A stretch of 64,000 nt of DNA. It comes from Gigantopelta aegis. Taxonomy: Eukaryota; Mollusca; Gastropoda; Neomphalida; Peltospiridae. Location: the NCBI RefSeq assembly GCF_016097555.1, contig NC_054712.1, forward strand, positions 36,616,806-36,680,805, written 5' to 3'. The translations under genes were made by a program, and so were the position numbers. Below are positions 22,463-33,200 of this stretch, piece after piece. The notes beneath the pieces were generated by a model. That model did not search any database and had not been told where the DNA came from. It saw only the letters and a program-made list of their open reading frames with translations. Numbering within the stretch: the first letter of the stretch is position 1; every line of letters starts with the position of its first letter.

Positions 22463-22622
22463 CAGTGTTCGAGATTAAATTTTTTGGGCAGTAACCCAGT
22501 TGGATACTAACATTTAAAAATCTGGTATCCCACCTGACAATTTAGTGTTATATGGTATCCTGGTGGGATACTGGGTTCTTGAAGTCTTGTATCCAAAATT
22601 AAATTCTGGTATATAATTCTGC
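22463..22622. mobile_element. MITE fragment, CAGTGTTCGAGAT family
   Basis: Starts CAGTGTTCGAGATTAAATTT and contains GGTATCCCACCTGA and GGTATCCTGGTGGGATACTG in common with 14277-14597. Confidence 0.6.
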
Positions 22623-22699
22623 ACTGTACACGCTGGTTCATCTTTTATAAATGTACCATTAGTTGGAACCTGAGATATTGTCAGTCTGACATTCACAGG

Positions 22700-24060
22700 C
22701 ATTCGTTTTGCTGAACTGATCAAAGTTTTAACATTACATAAATTTTATTATTTTAATAAAGATTTAATGATAAGTGAAAAATAATAATGATTTTTTTTAA
22801 AGTGATTCGCTAATGTGAGATAACATTTATCTGTTCCTTTTATTTCCATCTTTGAATGAATTGATCGCATTGATATAACCAGTTGACAAAAGTAGTTTCG
22901 TTTTTGTAAAGGCGGTGTATGATACATAAATGTACATGTATGATTTGACACTCAAGCTAAATTTTAATGATGAATGTTTTAGTACCACTTCCATTGTTTT
23001 TATAAGCAGTAATATCCCTAAGAAAATTTAAAGTTTCTATTTTATTGTGATTTGCTGAATAAACAAATGACATTAAGTAAAAATCGTCAGTTATGACCAA
23101 TTAAATCTGCAATTAAGGACAAAATATCAGACGAGAGTGAGTGGACACAAAAAACCCAGAATGACCGTTCTGATCATGTGACAAATTTGGCGACAAGTAA
23201 GTGGAATTGTTTAGTCAGAGGTTGCTGAAACTATAAAAATTTAATATTTTTATTGCTCAATATAACTTTTAAATTATTATGTGGATCAAACATACAAATG
23301 GATACTTGTACGTGACACAATAGAGGCTGTTAAAAATACTGTTAAATTACTCTGCGATAACTGTAATAAGCTTCTGAAGTTTTTCATCATGGCCAGTTGC
23401 CTTTGGAGTTTGATTTAGGGTCTATCCAGTGTGCAGACTGATAAAAAAAAAATTGTGTGTGTGAAAAAAAAAGTGCAATTTTTTTCAGTTGAAATTTAAT
23501 TTAAAATTTCCAAAAATACTTTTAAATGGTGCATACCACAATATTTTATGGAATACCATAAGTATCAAATTCATATTGATGTGAATAAACTTGACACCAG
23601 CAACCCCCCCCCCCCCCATCCCACCCCACACACACACCTTTCTTTGATATTTCGAAATTTCCTAATCTTTCCTAGACAGTATTTCAGCTTAGCTTGAAAA
23701 TTCTTTTTATCTCTAAAAATCATAATAGTTACATTAGCGCCCAAGTCAAGTTTGAGCAGAGTTTGAAATTGCTGCGAACACCTCTCAGTCTCTGTTTTGC
23801 TTCTTAGTCTCGTCTTCTAATCAGATTGTGTTGAACGAGACTATTAGGAACTCTTCATCTATAAGAAAATATGAAAATGGGGTTGGGAGTAATTATTAAT
23901 TCTCATTATATTTTCTTATAAAAATTGATTATGTTTTAGTTTTTAGAGAATCATAAACCTTATTCACATCATATTATTCACATTATTTAATAGTAATTAA
24001 ATTCGAGGATTATTCAACATCTAAGCAAACATACTTGCAATAAGAACTCTTAAAATATTG
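22700..24060. other. CDK10-NDUFS3 intergenic sequence
   Basis: AT-rich. A C tract followed by CA repeats lies at 23605-23635. No exon seen. It must hold the NDUFS3 promoter; no TATA box stands out close to 24092. Confidence 0.4.
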
Positions 24061-24077
24061 TTTACACAATTCTCACA

Positions 24078-24134
24078 CTGCAAATGCCAAAATGGCGTCC
24101 AGATTGTGTAGAATTTTTAAACCAACCTTTTTAG
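24078..24134 (+). promoter_or_regulatory. NDUFS3 start region: overlapping uORF and YY1-like motif
   Basis: An upstream ATG at 24084 in weak context opens a 16-codon frame that stops at 24132-24134, overlapping the true start out of frame. The start codon itself lies in AAAATGGCGTCC, which fits the YY1 consensus AANATGGCGNC often found at the starts of nuclear genes for mitochondrial proteins. Whether the transcript includes 24084 is unknown. Confidence 0.4.
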
Positions 24135-24149
24135 CAGTCTTTAACAAAG
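24092..24149 (+). CDS. NDUFS3: NDUFS3 exon 1, transit peptide
   Basis: Encodes [19 protein letters not shown] plus one base of Gly20. Donor G|GTAACT. Assigned from its targeting-peptide character, start context and exact phase match to exon 2. Confidence 0.82.
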
Positions 24150-27100
24150 GTAACTGAACTTCATTTATGTTGTTTTTCATCAGTTGTGTTTTAAAATTGT
24201 TTGCTACCCAATCTTGCATGTGTCAGTGAAACTAAAGATGCACTGTAACATTGATAATATGACCTTTGTTGACCCATGAGCTTGAATGTCCTCTGCCAGT
24301 GCCTTCTTTGCTGTCAACAACTGGCCGTAGTATACAGTTTCCTATTATGTCCAACGTTTACTGCAGGAAACACTAAACGTGCAACAGTATAATATTAACT
24401 AGGTAAAACCTACAAGCGAGCACAAGTGAGATAAATTAAATACGCTGTAGGCTATAATAAATACCATCAACGTCACAAACTGCGTTCACCTAACAACAAA
24501 AACATAAATACGATAATTACGGAAATACTATTCTACAGTTTTCAGCTACAATATGTGAAACAAAATAGATTGCAATCAATTCATGTAAAAAATCAACAAT
24601 GTTGACAATGACAATGACATAAAACAAATCCATTAGTAAATAAAACTGAAACACCCTCCGGTAAACAGGAAAGACTCGAAAGAGTGCAACGTTTCTAACT
24701 GCATTCAGGCGCATAAGTTTGCAAAAAGTATCGTGCCACGCATCTGCGATTTGGTATTTTCCATTTTTAAGGCCACTACATGAAAACATATAAGTTTCAT
24801 AACTATGCACAGTTGACCAACACTTTGTTTAATGTTTTTTTGAAAGGAAAAGTTCAATTTATCAAGCCTTCTGGTCCGGTCCGCGTGTTAAAAAATTTAC
24901 CAACACCCATAGCTAACACTTGATGTCAATACTGATAGGCTGCTTAGACATATATACCTGTACATGTATTCATACCAGTGAATAGTTTGTAAAATTTTTT
25001 TTTTTTAATGAATTGATTGTTAATTAACACAATTTATACACTCAAAATTATTTACAATTGTTATGAATGGATTATGAGACATGCTCGATGGGGTTGAGAT
25101 CAGGACTTTTAGCGGGCCAGTCAACAATGAAATCAATGTTATTTGTCCAAAGAAAATTTACAGTGTCTCTAGCTGTATGAGAGGTGGCATTATCATGCTG
25201 AAAAATCGAGATGTTGGCGTTGTTATGGAACAGGAATGACGTGATGAGCGAGAATGTCATCGCGGTAACGTTGAGCATTTAAATTGCCATCAATGACGAC
25301 TAGTGGTAAATGATAACCATGGGCAATGGATGCCCAGACCATGACGGAACCCCCACCCCCGAAACGATCTCGTTCAAGAACACAACAGTCAGCATAGCAT
25401 TCATTTCTCCTACGGTAGACACGCACCCTGCCATCACCACGTAAAGAAAATCTGGATTCATCTGAAAAAAGAACAGTATTCCAGCGTTGCCGTATCCAAC
25501 AAGTGTGTACACGTGCCCAATTAAGACGATTTAGACGATGACGTTGCATTAAAACGCATCTGACGTAAGGACGTCGTGGATGTAAACCGTTCTCCCGCAG
25601 ACGATTACGAATAGTTTGCCCACTGATTCAGTTATTATGAAGCCCAGGTGTGTTAGTAGCAGTGGCAGTTTGGAATCGATTGTGCAAATGCCTATTCATG
25701 ATATAGCGGTCTTGACCACGCGTTGTAACACGCGGACGTCCAAGACATGGCAAGTCGTTGTTGCTTCTTGTCGTTCGAAATCTTACGCGAAGATTTCGTA
25801 TCGCTCGACTAGAACTCCCAACATGCCTTGCAACATCTTCTGTCGACATGCCAGCATCAAGCATGCCAATCGCCCGTTCGCGTAAATTATTGGGTATTCT
25901 TGGCATACTAAAAATGCTACAATGTAAAAAACTTTAATTTTTTTACAAATTTTGAAGCGTTTTCGTTCACTTGACAACATTGTCAGTAAGACAAGTAAAA
26001 CAAATTGACCGAATACTACACGGGACATGTTGAACCATGCATGCACGTGCAAATTGAATTTCACGTTGTCGACGATTAACAGTGCAAAAATAATTGATTA
26101 AGTTTATGAATCCTGATAATACAGCTCAAGGCTAATACTACCTATATAATTTGATTACACAATGAATTCTTTAACACAACAAAATATATGTACAAATCGG
26201 AAGTTTCTTTTTTTGTTCAGTATATAAATATGGTTACAGTTTGGTATGTGGAATTTGTGTCATTGTGATGTTTTTTCCATGTGGGAGAGTAATGGCCTGT
26301 TTTGTTTTTATTAACTACCCTGATTACTTTCTCGCAGAAAGCCTGGCTGTGGATATTTATATATTTTGTATATTTAAATGCTTGTCTAATATATGTGAGA
26401 GTGTGCACTGTACATACATGTATATATAAATTTATATGTTATTTTAATAGGTCCTATTCAACCTCTAGTAGCATCTCCATTCTACAGACTTCAGTCTACA
26501 GACTCAACTCAGACTAACAAACGTAAGTACAGACAATTTTTTTTCAGTATTGTGTCACAATTCACTACACAAATTTAAGAGATCGTTACACATTCTCTAT
26601 TTTCAACCGATCACTAACCATTGCAAAACGAAATGTTTCCTGAAGTACACAAACCTTTTTGATCTAGCATGCAACTTTTGCTAGTCTAAAAATTGTCTAG
26701 ATATGTATGTGGATATTTTATAACAGCTAGTGGATGTATACTTAATATATAACATACAGATTTAACTAAAAGATGAGAATTGATATCATATTATTAAGCC
26801 AGGGATTTATCCTGGAATTTTGATACGGTAAGGATCTCATGTCTGATGAGATTGGGAAAATTAGCATGAATAAATTAACCTTGGCATAATTTTTCAGACC
26901 ACTGAATAATGTAAAAATTAGCATGAATAAATTATACTTGGGCTATTTTTTCAGGCCACTGAATAATGTAAAACACCACTGTTAAATTCAGGGCTTCTAG
27001 AATTTTTTTAAAATCCATTAGACATGGGATCAGTGATTTAAATTTTTTTACTAGCCAGGATTAAAAATTCACTAGCCCTTCTTTACTTTAAGTTAATACA

Positions 27101-30100
27101 ATTTTACTAAATAATAGTAATAATCAGATATATGTCACCTAATGAGGGGGATAGAGCTTAAAACACTTAACATTGTGGGTTGGAATGGGTCAGAATATTC
27201 ATATTTACAAAATAGACTTAACTGCAACATTTGACAAAAACATTCACTAGCCGTTGGGCATGGCAATGGTAGTTATTTACTAGCCAACACTGAATATCAC
27301 TAGCAATGTGAGTGGGGCTATACCATAATCTAGAAGGCCTGAAATTAATTTATTAGAACACACATAAATATATATATTGAGAAGTTTTAGCATAAAAATT
27401 GGGAATTTTCAGTGCCACTATCTATGCATTGTATGTATTGTTAATTTGACATGCAAAATAAACTAACTAACAATAGTTTTCAAATTAGCCGTAAATTATG
27501 AAATGCACAAGGCACATTGCCTATGTTTGATATACTAGTATTTACATTTCAGATTAGAAAAACATTTAAAACATGTATTCTTTGACATGATGTCTAAAGC
27601 TGAAATCTCAAATAGAACTTAAAAATTATAAATATTTCTTTCTTTCTTTCTGGAGTGGGACATAGCCCAGTGGTACAGCACTCGCTCTGCATGGTCAGTG
27701 TGGGATCGATCCTCATCAGTGGGCCCGTTGGGCTATTTCTCGTTCCAACCAGTGCACCATGACTGGTCTATCAAAGGCCGTGGTATATACTGCCCTGTCT
27801 GTGGGATGGTACCTATAAAAGATGCTTAGCTGCTAATCGAAAAGAGTAGCCCATGAAGTGGCGACAGCAGGTTTCCTCTCTCAATATCTGTGTGGTCCTT
27901 AACCATATGTCTGATGCCATATAACCGTAAATAAAATGTGTTGAGTGCGTTGTTAAATAAAACATTTCCTTCCTCTCTAAATATCTGTGTGGTCCATAAC
28001 CATATGTCCGACGCCATATAACCATAAATAAAATGTGTTGAGTGCGTCGTTAAATAAAACATTTCCTTCCTCTATCAATATCTGTGTGGTCTTTAACCAT
28101 ATGTCCAACGCCATATAACTGTAAATAAAATGTGTTGAGTGCATCGTTAAATAAAATATTTGTTTCTTTGTTTTTTCAGCTACTGTGCGTCAACAGAATC
28201 CCCCTCTCCGTAAAATCCTGTCCGAGTTTGGCGTGTACGTCGGCGAATGTCTTCCCAAGTACATCCAGGAAGTGAACGTGACCACCTGCAATGAGCTAGA
28301 GATCCTCATTCACCCGGAAGGTGTCGTCCCGGTGATCACCTTTCTCAAGGATCACACCAATGCACAGTTCACGTGTCTTGCTGATCTCTGTGGCATGGAT
28401 GTACCGTCGAGAACATATCGCTTCGAGGCAAGTGGCTTTAAAAGTAGCCTTATATACACTGGTTTCTTACACACCTGTTGGTGAGAACATCGTTCGTTAT
28501 TTTTGATAACATATACTTGTTAACACATGTACATTTGTTAGCAGTTTCAAGACATACAACTGGCTGCTCCTAGGTGATGACCAGGTCACCAATGCCATGC
28601 ATCCAATGAAAAAACAGCACGGTTGAAATCGATTACACTGTGACATATAGTTAACCTGACAATCATTTGTCTGTGACACGTAAGTTAGCTACAGGTGCAA
28701 GGGCTATAAATAACTTTTAGTCGAAAAAGATGTTAAAATTTACTTGAAACCTGATTTTTGAGGATATGTAAGAAATAGAATAATATGTAAATTGTGTCCG
28801 TTAGATACCATTTAGCTTACAGCTCGTTGTTTTAAAAATGTATTCAACTCGCTTTCGCTCATTAGATAAATTTTAAAACATCTTGTAAGATAAATGGTAT
28901 ATAACAGCCACTCATGTATTATTAAGTGACACAGGATGTAATTTGTTAAAAGATGAAAAAATACATGGTACTCCAAAAATCTTTCATGGTACTTATACAT
29001 CCAAAGATTACGGTTTTCCGGATTATCTGGAATTCCAGATGTTTTTTCGTCAGTATTATGACAGTCAGTATTTCCAAGTTTTCTGCTGTTTGTCCAATAT
29101 TTGTCATACCAGTATTTTCCATACAAAATTTAATTTTAACTAATGTTTTGCATCCATTCTGTATAGGGGCTGCCATTTACACCATTTATTGTGTAACCCT
29201 GACCGTGGGTCAGGTTCAGTAGATCCAGCCATCAATATTAAAATTTCTGTATATCTTTCATGCCCCAATTTCATCCCTGTAGGTGATTATATGCTTTAAA
29301 ATAAATGTTACCAGGACCGACCTAGATGTAAAAAAAAAAAACCCACTATTTCATGTAAAAGTTTTCGAATCTCAAGTATATTTTTAGAATAGCCTACGAG
29401 TTTATGTTTCTTATCCTCGTGGGCCAGTCAACATCACCACAGGCCAGTGGATTTTATTACCTGTCATTTCGTTGGACTGGCAATTATTTTACATTTATTA
29501 ATTGAGTTAATCATGTTTTGTCTGGCAGGTTTTGATTCGGGCCCGAAGAATTTGTAGCTTGTCGAACTGAATATCCAATTTCGACGTCACCCATAATAAT
29601 ATTGCATGGTACTATGACATTTTTATGTTTGTATCTGAAGAAATGTTTTTAAATTTAAAAAAAAGCTTAAAACCCGTTGAAATATGTTTTATTAAGTAAT
29701 GTTGTTCATGGTGCTGAGCGCTATAATTCTATTTTAATAATGTGCTATGATTTTGTCCACAGATCATTTATAATTTGCTGTCACTGCGTTTCAACTCCAG
29801 AATCCGAGTGAAGACGTACTCCGATGAGCTTACTCCAGTCGACTCCATTTGTTCAATTCACAAATCTGCCAACTGGTATGAAAGGGAGGTAATTGTGAAT
29901 TTTAGTAAAACATCTTGTAGATCTCTGTGCAGTCAGGAATTATAGAATGCATATTTTAGTTCAAATTAGAATACATACAACTTGACAATTAACCACGACA
30001 ATTGTTTTAAATTTTTCGCAGTATTTTTTGAGCCATGGAATTTTCAACTTTCTATTTGACTTTTCTTAATTCATTATGATTATGTTTTTAATTTAAGTTA

Positions 30101-30223
30101 TCTCTTACATATTAATTTCAAAACTGCCATGGAAAATAGCTGGAGATTGTTCCCAATTAATGTTTTTTGCTGCAGTCATTTTCATAATTGTCAGGATTAG
30201 AATATATATTACGCTATTTCTGT

Positions 30224-30255
<32 letters not shown>

Positions 30256-33200
30256 CAACATTTTCATTACTTTAATGCCTGTTTCAATGTTAGTGTTACC
30301 TACATGAATTTCACAAAAATTGCTTTAATAATATCTAAGTATTATTAGTATCTAAAAGGTACTTTCTACATTTTGACATATTGTAGCTGAGGGGTATTGC
30401 CAGTGTTTTCAATACATTTTCCACCTTAGTTGAAAAATATTCTCTTTTTTAAAAAAATGTGGTTGTCATTTCAGATAAAATGAGATGCACACAGTAAAAT
30501 AATATTAAAATACAAAAATAAGCATCTAAAAGGTACTTTTTAGATTTTGGCATATTGTAGCTGAGGGGTATTGTAGCATTATAATTATTGACAGTGTTTT
30601 AAATACATTTTCCACCTCGGTTGAAAAATATTCTTTTTTTAATTTTTTTAATCTGGTTGTCATTCCAGGTAAAATGAGATGCACACAGTAAAGTAAAATA
30701 ATATTAAAATACAAAAATAAATCATTGTTATCTGACAGAATGTGTGAACGACATTGTATGGGTCGTATTGATTACAGGTGTGGGACATGTTTGGCGTATT
30801 CTTTGCCGATCACCCAGACTTGAGAAGAATACTGACAGACTATGGATTTGAAGGACACCCGTTCCGTAGAGATTTCCCACTTGTTGGATACACAGAGGTA
30901 TGTAATTCATAAAGGAAGAATTTCTTTACGGAGTGACTTTAAGAACATTTAAAAGATTGACAAACTAGGAAGGAAGGAAATGTTTTATTTATCGATGCAC
31001 TCAACACATTTTATTTACGGTTATATGGCGTCAAACATGGTTATAGACCACACAGATAATGAGAGAGGAAACCCACTGTCGCCACTTCATGGGCTACTCT
31101 TTTCAATTAGCAGCAACGGATCTTTTATATGCACCATCCCACAGACAGGATAGTACATACCACAGCCTTTGATATACCAGTCGTGGTGCACTGGCTGGAA
31201 CGAGAAATAGCCCAATGGGTCCACCGGCGGGGATCGATCCCAGACTAACTGCGCATCGAGCGAGCGCTGTACCACTGGGCTACGTCCCGCCTCCAGAGGT
31301 GTGTAATTCACAAATGAAGAATTTCTTTACGGAGTGACTTTAAGAACATTTAAAAGATTGACGGACTACATCTGCAGTCAGTTCCAAATAAAATATTTAC
31401 AGAAAATATGAGCCCCCACTGTATAATATGGAGCTCCATGCATTTGCCAAATTGAAGTTAAAGTTCAAGTTTGTTTTGTTTAAGGACACCACTAGAACAC
31501 ATTGATTTATTAATCATTGGCTGTTGAGTGTCAAACACATTTGAATTTTGACATATAGTCTTAGAGAGGAAACCCGCTACATTTTGTTTCATTAGTAGCA
31601 ATGGATCATTTATGTGCACCATCCCATAGACAGGATAGCCCAGTCATGGTGCACTAGCTATGATGAGAAATAGCCCAATGGGTCCATCGACGAGGATCGA
31701 TCCCAGACCGACCATGCATCAGGCGAGCGCTTTATCACTGAGCTATGTCCTGCCTCTCTTGTCAAATTAGTGCTATCTTTAGTCTACCATTATTGCAAGA
31801 CCCATTAATCTAAATATGTTTTGTGCTGGAATTAGGTTGTTCTTGTGATGGCTCATGTATGTACTACGTGACCAGTAGCCAGTAATACTTAGTATATCAA
31901 AGTGGCATTAAACACATTTTCATTCTCCAGTTTTTGTGTTACTTTGTCAGACATCGGGATGGGACGTAGCCCAGTGGTAAAGCGTTCACTTGATGCATCG
32001 GTTGGTTTGGGATCGATCCCCATCGGTGGGTATATCAAAGGGTGTGGTATGTGCTAACCCATCTGTGGGATAGTGCATATAAAAGATCCTTTGCTTCCAT
32101 TTTCTGATGGAGAAATGTAGAGGGTTTCCTCTCTATGACTGTATTTAAAAATTACCATATGTCTGACACCCAATAGCCGATGATTAATAAATCAATGTGC
32201 TCTTTTTTTTTTTGTAAGACCTCACTGTGATGGAAGTGGTTAATTTCTCCCCTTTGATTATGGTTAGAACTTTAAGATATTGCCATATTGATACCCTATA
32301 AATTAACATGCTAATTACTCATCTTTATGATGAACTAGTCTCAGGGTAGTGATGGGAGCGAGACTGATAGCTCCCCTTAAACAGTGAGGTCTGGTCTGTC
32401 GCATGCTGTGTTGTGATGAATTGTGATGGCTGAACCATGAGGACATTGGTAACTTAACTATTACGTTTTTGCCAAAAGAAAATCTAGGCTCATGCTGATG
32501 TAGAATTTTACAGGGGTGGGAATTCTCCTCGGATCAGATGTTTTCCTCTCATGGAACATTGTATTTCCTCGCATTTTAATCGTCCTTTCCTCCAAAATGT
32601 GTCAGATGGCACAGATTTTAACCTAGGATTTCAAGAATTTCCGGGACCCCTCCAGATTTCCTCTTCTTTACAGTTCACAAATTCCCATCCCTGATTTTAT
32701 ATTTAACGTCCAGGCCCAACGCTTATCAAACTGTTAAGTGTCTAGACATAAGAATTTAATACGGTCTTGTGACTTTAACCTCATGGCAACATCGACAAAT
32801 TGCTTGCGTGGGACATCATTACAGATTTGAGGCTAGATTCTAGTCAAATAAACACAGAGTCCAGCACCAAGACTTTAGCAATGTCTCCAGACTTGAACTG
32901 TGTTGTCTGTCTGTCTGTACCGGCCACACTTTATTAAAGCACTGTCTAGACTTAGATGATTCATAGGGTTGGGACCTGGCTTTAAAATTACTTCACTGTA
33001 GTTTTGAGCAGTCTTTGTTGATTTCCCTGATGAACCGCACTGCGCCGGTGACCATTACATGCAGTGACAAATGGTTATGTTATTGACAAAAGGAATTCTG
33101 GTTTAAAATCAATATCCTTCATGTTCAGTAAGCTGAGATAAATTGCAAAGATTTGGAAAAATGTTCTTAAGCTTTTATAAAATGGAGCTAGTGCAATGGT

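Noticed and set aside
28943..29222. Overlapping frames of 66-104 codons on both strands in NDUFS3 intron 3
   Set aside because: No motif, no splice context, AT-rich composition like the surrounding intron.
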